Shown here in pieces: positions 14,631 to 23,113 of a stretch of DNA of 42,594 bases. This DNA comes from Actinomycetota bacterium (GTDB lineage: Bacteria > Actinomycetota > Actinomycetes > Streptosporangiales > Streptosporangiaceae). Position 1 is the first letter of the stretch. Each line of letters starts with the position of its first letter. The notes beneath the pieces are model-generated. The model did not search any database and was not told the origin of the DNA. It saw only the letters and a list, made by a program, of their open reading frames with translations. The stretch covers positions 1-42,594 of the forward strand of contig PMSU01000047.1 in the NCBI GenBank assembly GCA_003168255.1. The letters are read 5' to 3'. Both the position numbers and the translations under genes were made by a program.

Positions 14631-16136
14631 TCAGGCGGGACGGCACTCGACCACGTACCCAGCTGGCTGCTGCCCAGCGGCGACAACCTCGAGCCCGGCC
14701 TTGTCGGCCAGGTCGCGAAATTCGGTGAGGGTGCTGACCCTGGCGCCGACCAGCACCATCTCGATACTGAGGCGGGGCGGCGCGTCATCCGGCGAGACCC
14801 CGCCGAATATCACGATCCGGCCGCTGTGCCCGTCCACGGGCCGGTCCCTGTGCCCGTCCACGGGACGGCCGCCACCGGACACCTCGACCGCGCTGGCGGC
14901 CTCGGCGCAGCGGCGCAGGATGGCGATCGTCTCCTGATCAGGCCAGTCGTTCAGCACCTTCTTGAGCAGGTACAGGTCCGCTCCGGCCGGCAGCGGGTCG
15001 AAGAAACTCTGCGCGACCGCGGCGGCCCGGTCGGCCACCCCGGCGGCCCGGAACGTCTCGGCGGCCCGGGTCACGGTTCCGGGTAGATCCACCAGGGTGC
15101 CGCGCAGCCAGGGCCGGGAGCGGAGGATCTCGGCGAGCATGGTCCCGGTGCCGCCGCCGACATCCACGACGGTCCGTACTGGCTCCCAGCCGCCGGTAAT
15201 GTCGAACCGCGAGTCGGGAATCCCGTGCCCAGCCGGTCCCATCAGCGCGTCGAAGCTCGCGGAGATGTCCGGATGGGCGGCCAGGTCCTCCCAGAACGGC
15301 AGGCCGAAGACCTCGTGGTAGCCCGAAGCGCCGGTGCGGACATAGCTGAGCAGGGTGTTCCATGCGCCGGCCATCCTGCCCCCGATGCCGTCAAGCTCGA
15401 GGAACGCCGACGAGTCGAGCAGGCCGCGAGCGGCGTCGTTCAGTGCGAACTGCCCGGCTGACGTCTCCTCGAATATCCCCTTGGCGACCAGGTGGCCGAG
15501 CACCGCTCGCAGGGCGTAGGCATCGCATCCGGCCGCGGCGGCCAGGTCGCTGATGCCGGTAACGCCCGAGCCGATGTGCTGGGGGATCCGCAGCGTTGCC
15601 GCTACGTGCACGCACCAGGGCGTCTGTAGGTCGGTCAACGTCTCCAGGCTGGCGGTGCCGCGCTCCCCGGCATCCGCGCGCTCCCCGGCATCCGCGCGCT
15701 CCCCGGCTTCGGGCGCCTCCCCGGCTTCGGGCGCCTCCCCGGCTTCGGGCGCCTCCCCGGCAGGCTGTGAGATCATCCAGATGTGACCGAACGGGTCGGC
15801 GACCCGGCCGCCGCGACCATGCGGGGAGTCGCTGACGGGGAACACGATCGTGCCGCCGCTGGCGGCCATCCGCCCGGAAACCGCGTCGGCGTCCCCGACC
15901 TGAAGCATCAGCAGCACCGGCGAGCCGCCCGCTGACGCCGGCGAGGGGTCGGTGCCGTCCTCGTCCTTCAGCCTCAGCATGGCGTCGCCGATGACGAGTT
16001 CCGCGTGCACGATCTTGCCGTCCTGGCCGGTAAAGCGCTGGGTCTCGCTGGCTCCGAATACCCGTGCGTACCAGTCGATGGCAGCGGCCACGTCGGCCAC
16101 CACCAAGCGCGGCACGAGGGTGGCTGAATGCTTCAT
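14631..16136 (-). CDS. Glyoxalase-like domain fused to a class I O-methyltransferase
   Basis: A 501-residue fusion. Residues 1 to about 125 form a VOC/glyoxalase-like domain (LVPRLVVADVAAAIDWYARV, VFGASETQRF, VADPFGHIWMISQP). A repetitive Glu-Ala-Gly-Pro linker follows. The rest is a caffeate-OMT-type methyltransferase: a dimerisation/winged-helix part (AATLRIPQHIGSG to GHLVAKGIFEE), then the SAM motif VVDVGGGTGTMLAEIL, LVDLPGTVTRA, and the catalytic-region segment LYLLKKVLNDWPDQETIAIL. An unusual insert with two PVDGH repeats precedes GRIVIFGG. Caffeate-type OMTs usually carry a catalytic His near this segment; here the residues are KKVLNDW (often HVLHDW), so activity is uncertain. The substrate is unknown. 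The 16136 start has only a weak ribosome binding site. Confidence 0.85.
   Translation of the reverse strand: MKHSATLVPRLVVADVAAAIDWYARVFGASETQRFTGQDGKIVHAELVIGDAMLRLKDEDGTDPSPASAGGSPVLLMLQVGDADAVSGRMAASGGTIVFPVSDSPHGRGGRVADPFGHIWMISQPAGEAPEAGEAPEAGEAPEAGERADAGERADAGERGTASLETLTDLQTPWCVHVAATLRIPQHIGSGVTGISDLAAAAGCDAYALRAVLGHLVAKGIFEETSAGQFALNDAARGLLDSSAFLELDGIGGRMAGAWNTLLSYVRTGASGYHEVFGLPFWEDLAAHPDISASFDALMGPAGHGIPDSRFDITGGWEPVRTVVDVGGGTGTMLAEILRSRPWLRGTLVDLPGTVTRAAETFRAAGVADRAAAVAQSFFDPLPAGADLYLLKKVLNDWPDQETIAILRRCAEAASAVEVSGGGRPVDGHRDRPVDGHSGRIVIFGGVSPDDAPPRLSIEMVLVGARVSTLTEFRDLADKAGLEVVAAGQQPAGYVVECRPA
15665..15754 (-). repeat. 18-base tandem repeat, five units, linker of the VOC-OMT fusion
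   Basis: Five 18-base units start at 15665, 15683, 15701, 15719 and 15737, in two sequence variants, with a partial sixth at 15755. On the coding strand they give alternating hexapeptides of the GEAPEA and GERADA type that join the two domains. Unit length preserves the frame. Confidence 0.9.
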
Positions 16137-16218
16137 GCGGCCAGCGTAGGCCGCCGCCAGGCGACGACGATTGGAGAAAATGGTCAGCGGTCCATGATCC
16201 CTGCCCTACCTTGGGGTG

Positions 16219-16701
16219 ATGCCGCCAGCGCAGACACCCGCCCTGCCGCCAGGTACGCCGGACGAGCAGGAACTGCTGCTGCGATGGCTGGACTTCCTCC
16301 GCGGCGCGGTGCTGCGGAAAATCGGCGGCATTAGCGACGATGAGGCCAGGTGGGTGCCCGCCGGCGCGCTGATCTCGCTGCTCGGCATCGTCAATCACCT
16401 GACCCGGGTGGAATGGCGGTGGATCGACGGCGAGATGCGCGGCCAGGAGGTTAGCCGGAGCGAAGAGGAGTTCCGCCCCGGCCCGGAGCTCACGGTGAGT
16501 GTGGCCGTGGCCGCCTATCGGGACAGGGCGCGCGCCACGGAGGCGGCAGTCAGGGCGATGCCCTCGCTCACCGAGCCGTCCATCCGGGCCGACGGCACCG
16601 ACCTGCGCTGGGTGCTGCTGCACCTGATCAATGAGACAGCCCGGCACGCCGGACATGCGGATGCGGTGCGGGAACTGCTCGACGGCACCACGGGAGAGTA
16701 A
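16219..16701 (+). CDS. DinB/DUF664 family protein
   Basis: A 160-residue four-helix-bundle protein of the DinB/DUF664 superfamily. The helices are seen as DEQELLLRWLDFLRGAVLRK, LISLLGIVNHLTRVEWRWID, and the C-terminal LRWVLLHLINETARHAGHAD. The metal-binding His residues are in NHL and in RHAGHAD, as expected. Actinobacterial members include mycothiol- or bacillithiol-dependent enzymes, but the specific reaction is unknown. Either GTG 16216 or ATG 16219 could start it. TACCTT at 16207-16212 is placed so that a leaderless ATG at 16219 is possible, and no ribosome binding site is evident. The stop overlaps the next start by one base (TAATG). Confidence 0.85.
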   Translation: MPPAQTPALPPGTPDEQELLLRWLDFLRGAVLRKIGGISDDEARWVPAGALISLLGIVNHLTRVEWRWIDGEMRGQEVSRSEEEFRPGPELTVSVAVAAYRDRARATEAAVRAMPSLTEPSIRADGTDLRWVLLHLINETARHAGHADAVRELLDGTTGE

Positions 16702-17906
16702 TGCGCGCGCGGCTGCGCAGCCAATGGCACCTGGTGGTGCTGGGCGGCTGGTCGGTTGTATGGTTCGTGATCCTGGCCCACCATGGCGGTATCGCCTGGA
16801 AGTTCTTCGTGCAGGGTACGGACCTCCTGTTCACCGGCCACGACGGCGCCTCGACCCGGCAGGCCGGGCTGCACCTGTACGCGACCTATCCGCAGCTCCA
16901 GATCGGCCCGGCGGCCTACGCGGTAGCCGAGGTGCTGCGCCAGATCGGCCCGGACAACGGCTTGGTGGCGGCGGAGATCGTGATGTCCGCCATGGGCCTG
17001 CTGGTGGTCGCGATGACGCAGCGGATCGCGGTCATCGTCCGGCCTGAACTAACCCGCCAGCTATGCCGGTTTCAGCTGATCCTGCTGGTGGGCGGGGCCT
17101 TCTTCGTGATCGCCTGGCAGGAGCTGGCCGTCGGCTACGGGCATCTCGATGACGCGCTCGCGCTGACCTGTGCCGTCGCCGCCGTATGGGCCTGGGTCAC
17201 CGGCCAGCCGGCGCTGACCGGCCTGGCGCTCGGCCTGGCCGCCGCGTCCAAGCCGTGGGCGCTGGTCTTCCTGCCGGTGATCCTGCTGCCGCGTCCGGCG
17301 AGCGACCAGCCCGGTGCCGGGCTCCGGGCCCGGGTGCTCGCCCTGGGCTGCGTCGCGGGCATCAGCCTCGCCGCCTGGCTGCCGTTCTTCATCGCCGACC
17401 CGGCGACGACGAACGCGATGCATTACAAGATCGCTAACATGCCCGACTCCGCGCTCAGGGCGCTGGGCGTGACCGCGTCGAGCACGCCGTCCTGGGACCG
17501 GTCGGCCCAGGTTGTCCTCGGTTGCGTGCTCGGCGTGCTGGCCATCGTGCGACGGCGCTGGGCGGCAGTAATCTTGCTCGGCGCCGGGGCGCGGATCGTG
17601 CTGGATCCGGGAGTGCACGGTTACTACACGCCGGAGGTGATGGCCGGGGCGCTGCTGTGGGATCTGCTCGGGCCGCGCCGGCTGCTGCCGGTGTGGAGCG
17701 TGATCGCGTTCGGCGCGCTGAACGTGGCGCCGTTGCTGACCAGTGACGCGGCGCTGCTCGGCAGGATCCGGCTGGGGCTCGTGGTCGCGTTCACCGCGGC
17801 GGTGCTGTTTGGCCCGGCGAGCTGGTACTGGCGGCCAGGACCGGCCGGCGAACCGGGCCTGCGCGATCAGCAGTTCGAGCCGGCGGCACCGGACCGGCTG
17901 GGGTAG
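16701..17906 (+). CDS. Polytopic membrane protein, GT-C/DUF2029-like
   Basis: A 401-residue integral membrane protein with about nine to eleven hydrophobic segments, beginning WHLVVLGGWSVVWFVILAHH. After TM1 a soluble loop holds YATYPQLQIGPAAYAVAEV, which resembles the Tyr-Pro...Gly-Pro loop of GT-C-fold mannosyltransferases (DUF2029/GT87). Later segments include LTGLALGLAAASKPWALVF (an ALKPW-like motif of such enzymes) and HGYYTPEVMAGALLWDLLG. These similarities suggest a polyprenyl-phosphate-dependent glycosyltransferase, but I do not see a convincing catalytic Asp motif, so this is inference. It starts one base inside the previous stop, so it is probably co-translated with it. Its last 40 bases overlap the expansin gene on the other strand. 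Confidence 0.75.
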   Translation: MRARLRSQWHLVVLGGWSVVWFVILAHHGGIAWKFFVQGTDLLFTGHDGASTRQAGLHLYATYPQLQIGPAAYAVAEVLRQIGPDNGLVAAEIVMSAMGLLVVAMTQRIAVIVRPELTRQLCRFQLILLVGGAFFVIAWQELAVGYGHLDDALALTCAVAAVWAWVTGQPALTGLALGLAAASKPWALVFLPVILLPRPASDQPGAGLRARVLALGCVAGISLAAWLPFFIADPATTNAMHYKIANMPDSALRALGVTASSTPSWDRSAQVVLGCVLGVLAIVRRRWAAVILLGAGARIVLDPGVHGYYTPEVMAGALLWDLLGPRRLLPVWSVIAFGALNVAPLLTSDAALLGRIRLGLVVAFTAAVLFGPASWYWRPGPAGEPGLRDQQFEPAAPDRLG

Positions 17907-18829
17907 GCCGCGTGGGCGGCCGCGCTCGCCGCCCCGCCGACCGCGCTCTGCGTGCCGGCCGCGCTCGGCGTGCTGGCCGGCGTGCTGGTCGGCGGCGTGC
18001 TCGGCTGCTGGCTGCTCGGGGACTGCGCGTACATCAGGACGGTCGTATGCTGCACCGCCCCCGGCAGCAGCTTGATGCCATCCGCCACCACCTGGTGACC
18101 AAAGATGTCGGTGACCCGGACCATGAACGGGCCGGCCCCGGCACCTGTGGCAGCGACCCAGTAGTCATCGGGGCTCAGGGTGAGCGGCTGCCACCTGGTG
18201 CCCGCGGGCGAGCCCGATGGCGCGACGTCGACCGAGGAGAGCGGGTTCCCGTGGTTGATGACCTGGATCGCCAGCCAGGCAGTGGTAGCCGATTGCGCCA
18301 CCCGCAGCTCGAGCGGCCCGGTCAGCTGCGGGTCACGCGCCAGCTGGTAGCTCACCAGCGCGGTGCCGGCCGCCGGGCTGGCGACACGGCTGAAGGCCGC
18401 TTCGCTCATGTCGATCCCGCCGTTGGTGCAGCCGGGACAGGAATCCACCACCTCGGCGCGGACGGTCCCGGCGGGCCCGGACACGTTCAGGTAGCTACCG
18501 CAGGCCGAGCCGGCCGCGTATTGCGGGGTGGCCAGGCTGACGTAGAGACCGTCGGCTGGCAGCGGCCCGAGGGAGCAACTGCCCGGCCCGGTGCTTGGGT
18601 TGTAGAAGAACGCGCGCCCCTGAGTGACCGTGCTCGCCGATGGCGGCGCGGACTGCCAGGAAGCCGCGGGCTGAAGCACTGGCATCAGGTCGGCGGCGCA
18701 GGCAGCGGTTACGAAGCGTAGTGCGCTGATGCCGATGACCGCGACCGCGACCACGCCTATGGCGACCCACACCCAGAGGGTTCGGACCGGTCTCACCGGT
18801 CGCGCTGGTCGCCGCGGTGACTCGTGCAT
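17867..18829 (-). CDS. Expansin-like secreted or anchored protein (double-psi beta-barrel)
   Basis: A 320-residue protein with a basic N-terminus and one membrane segment (VWVAIGVVAVAVIGISALRF), so it is a signal-anchored or secreted protein. The middle is an expansin/RlpA double-psi beta-barrel: TQGRAFFYNPSTGPGSCSLG, then SACGSYLNVSGPAG, then VRAEVVDSCPGCTNGGIDMS with the conserved VVDSCPGC and catalytic-type Asp. The C-terminal domain (about 175-260) matches the expansin D2/CBM63 fold. A disordered Ser/Thr/Pro tail ends it. Bacterial expansins loosen cell-wall polymers without hydrolysis. The start at 18829 has CCGGAGG directly upstream; the extra 55 residues to 18994 look like leader. It overlaps the upstream + gene tail to tail by 40 bases. 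Confidence 0.85.
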   Translation of the reverse strand: MHESPRRPARPVRPVRTLWVWVAIGVVAVAVIGISALRFVTAACAADLMPVLQPAASWQSAPPSASTVTQGRAFFYNPSTGPGSCSLGPLPADGLYVSLATPQYAAGSACGSYLNVSGPAGTVRAEVVDSCPGCTNGGIDMSEAAFSRVASPAAGTALVSYQLARDPQLTGPLELRVAQSATTAWLAIQVINHGNPLSSVDVAPSGSPAGTRWQPLTLSPDDYWVAATGAGAGPFMVRVTDIFGHQVVADGIKLLPGAVQHTTVLMYAQSPSSQQPSTPPTSTPASTPSAAGTQSAVGGAASAAAHAAYPSRSGAAGSNC

Positions 18830-18844
18830 AGGACCTCCGGCGGG

Positions 18845-18873
18845 CGCGGAGTCGTATGCGGCAGGACTCCGCG
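18845..18873 (-). promoter_or_regulatory. Hairpin in the 5' leader of the expansin gene
   Basis: CGCGGAGTC (18845-18853) and GACTCCGCG (18865-18873) form a perfect 9-bp stem with an 11-base loop, just upstream of the expansin ribosome binding site on the minus strand. It could modulate initiation. It does not match the c-di-AMP riboswitch consensus known to me. I see nothing else in the 18830-19152 gap. Confidence 0.45.
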
Positions 18874-19152
18874 GAGGGGGTGGACTGGCCCAGGCTCTCC
18901 GAAAAGGCCCAGGTCGGCCTGGCTTAACTGCGCCAATACCCAGATGTAACCGCATCGAGTCCCGATTGCGCAGAGAAATCAACTGACTACGCAATGTTTA
19001 GGCACGGAGATCTAACAGTGTGGGAAGATCTGCCGTCGCCGGGCCGTCCGGAGGCGCGCAGACGTCGCCGGCGTCGGCGGCGGCCGCCCTGTGGGACCGG
19101 CCGGTTTCTGCCCCGGTTGTCACTGGGCGTGGCCGTTCGGCGGAAATAGTTT

Positions 19153-20556
19153 TTAGATCCTGGTCCATGCCTCGGCGAGCACCGACCGCAGGATCTGCTC
19201 CATCTCGTCGAAGTGCTCCTGGGTGCAGATCAGCGGCGGGGCAAGCTGGATGACAGGGTCACCGCGGTCATCGGTCCGGCAGACGAGCCCGGCGTCAAGC
19301 AGCGTGTGCGACAGGAAGCCGCGCAGCAGCCGTTCGGACTCGTCATCGGTGAAGGTCTCGCGGGTGGCCTTGTCCTTGACCAGTTCGATCCCGTAGAAGT
19401 AGCCGTCGCCGCGCACGTCACCGACGATCGGCAGGTCGGTGAGCTTCTCCAGGGTGGCGCGGAAGGCGGCCTCGTTGGCGCGGACGTTGCCGAGCAGGTC
19501 CTCCTTCTCGAACACGTCCAGGTTGGCCAGGGCGACCGCGCAGGACACCGGATGGCCGGCGAACGTGACGCCGTGCAAGAAGGTGGCCGTGCCCTCGCTG
19601 AACGGCTCCATCAGCGCATCGCTGGTGATCATGCCGCCGAGCGGTGCGTAGCCGGAGGTGGCGCCCTTGGCGAAGGTGATGATGTCCGGCTGGTAGCCGT
19701 ACCGCTGCGACCCGAAGTAGTAGCCAAGCCGGCCGAACGCGCAGATCACCTCGTCGGACACGAGCAGCACGCCGTACTTGTCGCAGATCTTGCGGACCTG
19801 CTCGAAGTACCCGGGCGGCGGCGGGAAGCAGCCGCCCGAGTTCTGCACCGGCTCGAGGAACACGGCGGCGACCGACTCGGGCCCTTCCCGGACGATGGCC
19901 CGGTCGATCTCGTCGGCAGCCCACCGGCCGAAGGCGTCTAGATCGTCGGCGACGAATTCCGGCGCCCGGTAAAAGTTGGTATTGGGCACCCGAACGCCGC
20001 CGGGAGGGAGCGGCTCGAACGGGGCCTTGATGGACGCGAGCCCGGTGATCGCGAGCGCCCCCATCGACGTGCCGTGGTACGCGATCTCGCGGCTGATCAC
20101 CTTGTACCTGTCTGGCTGGCCGATGGCCTTGAAGTACTGCTTGGCCAGCTTCCAGGCCGACTCCACCGCTTCGGAGCCGCTGGTGGTGAAGAAGACCCGG
20201 TTCAGGTCGCCGGGGGCCAGGTCAGCCAGCCGCTGGGCCAGCTCGATCGCCCGCGGATGGGCGTATGACCAGAGCGGGAAGTAGGCGAGCTCGGACATTT
20301 GCCGCGCGGCTGCCTCGGCGACCTCGGTGCGGCCGTGCCCGATCGCGCTGACGAATAGCCCGGACAGCCCGTCCAGGTAGCGCTTGCCATGCTGGTCGTA
20401 GACGTACGGGCCTGAGCCGCGGACGATGACGGGCATCTCGGCCTTGTCGTAGGACGACATGCGGGTGAAATGCAGCCACAGGTTCCGCTTGGCCGCTGCC
20501 TGCATCGCGCTGTCCGCGGCGTCGGCGTCGGTGCCTGTGCCGGGTTGACTGGTCAT
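19153..20556 (-). CDS. Class III aminotransferase (putrescine/beta-alanine type)
   Basis: A 467-residue PLP-dependent class III aminotransferase. It has the family's HGKRYLDGLSGLFVSAIGHG start, the phosphate-binding TTSGSEAVESAWKLA, the YHGTSMGALAITG block, the cofactor-holding LLVSDEVICAFGRLG, and Lys in IITFAKGATSGYAPLGG. The overall sequence most resembles putrescine- or beta-alanine-pyruvate aminotransferases (SpuC-like), which deaminate terminal amines. The start at 20556 overlaps the Lrp gene stop (ATGA), and GGGGAA lies just upstream; the ATG at 20568 adds four residues. Coupling to an Lrp/AsnC regulator suggests induction by an amino acid or amine. The substrate is unproven. Confidence 0.92.
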   Translation of the reverse strand: MTSQPGTGTDADAADSAMQAAAKRNLWLHFTRMSSYDKAEMPVIVRGSGPYVYDQHGKRYLDGLSGLFVSAIGHGRTEVAEAAARQMSELAYFPLWSYAHPRAIELAQRLADLAPGDLNRVFFTTSGSEAVESAWKLAKQYFKAIGQPDRYKVISREIAYHGTSMGALAITGLASIKAPFEPLPPGGVRVPNTNFYRAPEFVADDLDAFGRWAADEIDRAIVREGPESVAAVFLEPVQNSGGCFPPPPGYFEQVRKICDKYGVLLVSDEVICAFGRLGYYFGSQRYGYQPDIITFAKGATSGYAPLGGMITSDALMEPFSEGTATFLHGVTFAGHPVSCAVALANLDVFEKEDLLGNVRANEAAFRATLEKLTDLPIVGDVRGDGYFYGIELVKDKATRETFTDDESERLLRGFLSHTLLDAGLVCRTDDRGDPVIQLAPPLICTQEHFDEMEQILRSVLAEAWTRI

Positions 20557-21083
20557 CTGGTTCCCCATGAGTAGGTCTGCTTGCGAAGCTTCAGGTACAC
20601 GAAGGTCTCGGTGCTGGTCACGCTCGGGACCGCGCGCACCCGGCTCAGGATCTCGAGCAGGTGGTCGTCGTCCTCGCAGACGACTTCGATGAGCAGGTCG
20701 AACGATCCGGCTGTGATCACCACGTAGTCGATCTCATCCAGCACGGCCAGGTGCTCGGCCACCCGCTCGAGGTCGCCCTCGCACCTGATCCCGATCATGG
20801 TCTGCCTGCGGAAGCCGAGGGTCAGCGGATCGGTCACCGCGACGATCTGCATAACGCCGGTCTCGAGCAGCCGCTGTACCCGCTGGCGCACGGCCGCCTC
20901 GGACAGGCCGACTGCCTTCCCGATGGCGGCGTAGGACCGCCTGCCGTCCTGCTGGAGCTGCTCGATGATCTGCTTGGCGGTGCTGTCCAGCACGATCGGC
21001 TGTCCCGTCGTGGCCCCCGAGTTTCCGCTGGCACGGCGGCGGCGACCATCCGACGCGTGCACAGTGCCGGGCGCATGGGCCAT
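20553..21083 (-). CDS. Lrp/AsnC family transcriptional regulator
   Basis: A 176-residue regulator. The N-terminal 35 residues look disordered. Then comes the helix-turn-helix LDSTAKQIIEQLQQDGRRSY, AAIGKAVGLSEAAVRQRVQR, followed by the RAM effector domain with TMIGIRCEG, VVITAGSFDLLIEVVCEDD and SRVRAVPSVTSTETFVYLKL. Such proteins sense an amino acid and act as dimers or octamers. It is translationally coupled to the downstream aminotransferase and divergent from the dehydratase operon, so it probably controls one or both. A dyad in the intergenic region is a likely site. Confidence 0.95.
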   Translation of the reverse strand: MAHAPGTVHASDGRRRRASGNSGATTGQPIVLDSTAKQIIEQLQQDGRRSYAAIGKAVGLSEAAVRQRVQRLLETGVMQIVAVTDPLTLGFRRQTMIGIRCEGDLERVAEHLAVLDEIDYVVITAGSFDLLIEVVCEDDDHLLEILSRVRAVPSVTSTETFVYLKLRKQTYSWGTR

Positions 21084-21149
21084 GCGGTTGCCTCCTTGTC
21101 ATGGCCATGCTCCCACGATTCGGGGGGTTGTCAACTGATTCCGTCGGCT

Positions 21150-21175
21150 ATTGATCTTTTGGCGACTGAATCAAT
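21150..21175. promoter_or_regulatory. Dyad ATTGAT..ATCAAT, candidate Lrp operator
   Basis: ATTGAT (21150-21155) and ATCAAT (21170-21175) form an inverted repeat with 20-base centre-to-centre spacing, in an AT-rich pocket of the divergent promoter region between the Lrp-like gene and the dehydratase. Half-sites of this kind and spacing suit Lrp-family dimers. This is inferred from the sequence. Confidence 0.45.
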
Positions 21176-21247
21176 CGTTGTGCTAACACTTTCCTGCGGG
21201 GTTCGTCTTCATAAGGCGTCGCAATTGCCGGAAATGCGGCTTTGGCC

Positions 21248-21302
21248 GTGCCGCTGCCGTGCCGCTGCCGTGCCGCTGCCGTGCCGCTGCTGTGCCGCTG
21301 CC
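21248..21302 (+). repeat. 11-base tandem repeat in the dehydratase 5' leader
   Basis: Five copies of GTGCCGCTGCC (one with a T/C change) end 31 bases before the ATG at 21334. Unit length is not a multiple of three and it lies outside coding sequence. Copy number could vary and change the leader length or structure. Confidence 0.88.
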
Positions 21303-21333
21303 GGGGCCGACGGCCCCTTATACGATCACAATC

Positions 21334-23103
21334 ATGACGGCGAGCGGCGGCGAGGCAGGGAAGGCCAGGAAGACCCCCGAGCAGCTGCGCAGCTACGGGT
21401 GGTTTGGCGGCGATGGGCCGGCCGGGCTGCGCGCCTTCGGCCACCGGTCCAGGATGCGCGGCCTCGGCTACTCGGCCCAGGAGCATATCGGCAAGCCGGT
21501 CATCGCGATCCTCAACACCTGGTCCGACATCAACCCCTGCCACATGCACCTGCGCGAGCGGGCCCAGCAGGTCAAGCGGGGAGTGTGGCAGGCCGGCGGC
21601 TTCCCGCTGGAGTTCCCCGTCGCCACGCTGTCCGAGACGTACCAAAAGCCGACGCCGATGATGTACCGGAACCTGCTGGCGATGGACACCGAAGAGCTGC
21701 TGCGGTCCTATCCCGCCGACGGCGCGGTGCTGATGGGCGGCTGCGACAAGACGACGCCCGCGCTGCTGATGGGCGCGGCGAGCGCGGGCATCCCGGCGAT
21801 CTACGTCCCGGCCGGGCCGATGCTGCGCGGCAACTACCGCGGGCAGCCGCTGGGCAGCGGCACCGACGTGTGGAAATACTGGGATGACTACCGGGCCGGG
21901 CTGATCGGCGACTGCGAGCTGGCCGAGGTCGAGTGCGGGATCGCCCGTTCGCCGGGTCACTGCATGACGATGGGCACCGCCTCCACCATGACGTCGGCGG
22001 CCGAGGCCCTCGGCATGACCCTGCCGGGCGCCGCGTCGATACCGGCGGTTGACTCGGCCCACTACCGGATGGCCGCGGCCAGCGGCAGCCGGATCGTGGA
22101 CATGGTCTGGGAGGACCTGACCCCGTCCGATGTGCTGACCCGCGAGGCATTCGAGGACGCGGTTGCCACGGTGCTCGCGCTCGGCGGCTCGACGAACGCG
22201 TTCATCCATCTCATCGCGATGGCAGGCCGCTGCGGCGTGTCGCTAACCCTGGACGACTTCGACGCGATCGCCCGGCGGGTGCCGTGGCTGGCGAATATCA
22301 GGCCGAGCGGCGCGTACCTCATGGAGGACTTCTACTACGCCGGCGGCCTGCCTGCCCTGCTCGGGCAGCTCGCGGCGGTGCCCGGGGCGCTGCATCCGGG
22401 CCGCCGCACCGTGACCGGGCGGACTTTCGGCGAGCAGATCGCCGATGTCCCGGTGCACAACGAGGACGTGATCCGCTCGCCGGGCAATCCCCTGTCCGCC
22501 GAGGGCGGGGTCGCCGTGCTGCGCGGCAACCTGGCACCGGACGGCGCGGTGATCAAGCACATCGCGGCGGAGCGGCGGCTGCTCAAGCACACCGGCCCGG
22601 CGGTCGTGTTCGAGAACTACCGGCAGATGCAGCAGCAGATCGACGATCCGTCGCTGGGCATCACCCCCGACTCGGTGCTCGTGCTGCGCGAGGCTGGCCC
22701 AGTCGGCGGGCCCGGCATGCCGGAGTACGGGATGCTGCCGATCCCCAATTACCTGCTCACCCAGGGGGTCAGGGACATGGTGCGGATCTCGGACGCGCGG
22801 ATGAGCGGCACAAGCTACGGCGCATGCGTCCTGCACGTGGCGCCAGAATCACACGTCGGCGGCCCGCTCGCGCTCGTCCGCACCGGAGATCCGGTAACCC
22901 TTGATGTGGCCGCCCGTTCCTTGAGTCTTGATATTTCCGAACGGGAGTTGTCGGACCGGCGCGCCCAGTGGCAGCCGCCCGCGGCAAAGTTCGAGCGCGG
23001 CTACGGCGCGCTGTACAGCGAGCACATCACGCAGGCAGACCAGGGCTGCGACTTCGGTTTCCTGGCCAGGCGCGGCGCCAACCCTGAACCCAATCCGCAG
23101 TAG
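21334..23103 (+). CDS. IlvD/Edd-family sugar-acid dehydratase
   Basis: A 589-residue dehydratase of the IlvD/Edd family, closest in appearance to L-arabinonate/D-xylonate-type dehydratases, which convert a sugar acid to its 2-keto-3-deoxy form. The iron-sulfur cluster cysteines are Cys69 (SDINPCHMHL), Cys137 (MGGCDKTTPA) and Cys210 (PGHCMTMGTASTM). Other conserved blocks are LALGGSTNAFIHL, VPVHNEDVIRSPGNPLSAEG, and the C-terminal DARMSGTSYGACVLHVAPES, which supplies the catalytic Ser region. The start at 21334 gives the usual length; the longer frame would run through the tandem repeat. It heads an operon with the two genes that follow. Substrate (L-arabonate, xylonate, galactonate and so on) is not settled by the sequence. 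Confidence 0.9.
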   Translation: MTASGGEAGKARKTPEQLRSYGWFGGDGPAGLRAFGHRSRMRGLGYSAQEHIGKPVIAILNTWSDINPCHMHLRERAQQVKRGVWQAGGFPLEFPVATLSETYQKPTPMMYRNLLAMDTEELLRSYPADGAVLMGGCDKTTPALLMGAASAGIPAIYVPAGPMLRGNYRGQPLGSGTDVWKYWDDYRAGLIGDCELAEVECGIARSPGHCMTMGTASTMTSAAEALGMTLPGAASIPAVDSAHYRMAAASGSRIVDMVWEDLTPSDVLTREAFEDAVATVLALGGSTNAFIHLIAMAGRCGVSLTLDDFDAIARRVPWLANIRPSGAYLMEDFYYAGGLPALLGQLAAVPGALHPGRRTVTGRTFGEQIADVPVHNEDVIRSPGNPLSAEGGVAVLRGNLAPDGAVIKHIAAERRLLKHTGPAVVFENYRQMQQQIDDPSLGITPDSVLVLREAGPVGGPGMPEYGMLPIPNYLLTQGVRDMVRISDARMSGTSYGACVLHVAPESHVGGPLALVRTGDPVTLDVAARSLSLDISERELSDRRAQWQPPAAKFERGYGALYSEHITQADQGCDFGFLARRGANPEPNPQ

Positions 23104-23113
23104 TCTGACCAGA

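Noticed and set aside
18830..19152. c-di-AMP (ydaO) riboswitch before the expansin gene
   Set aside because: The conserved riboswitch sequence blocks are not seen; only a simple hairpin is present.
20661..21887. 408-residue plus-strand frame
   Set aside because: It covers the Lrp gene antisense, the repeat-bearing leader and another frame of the dehydratase; no domain is found.
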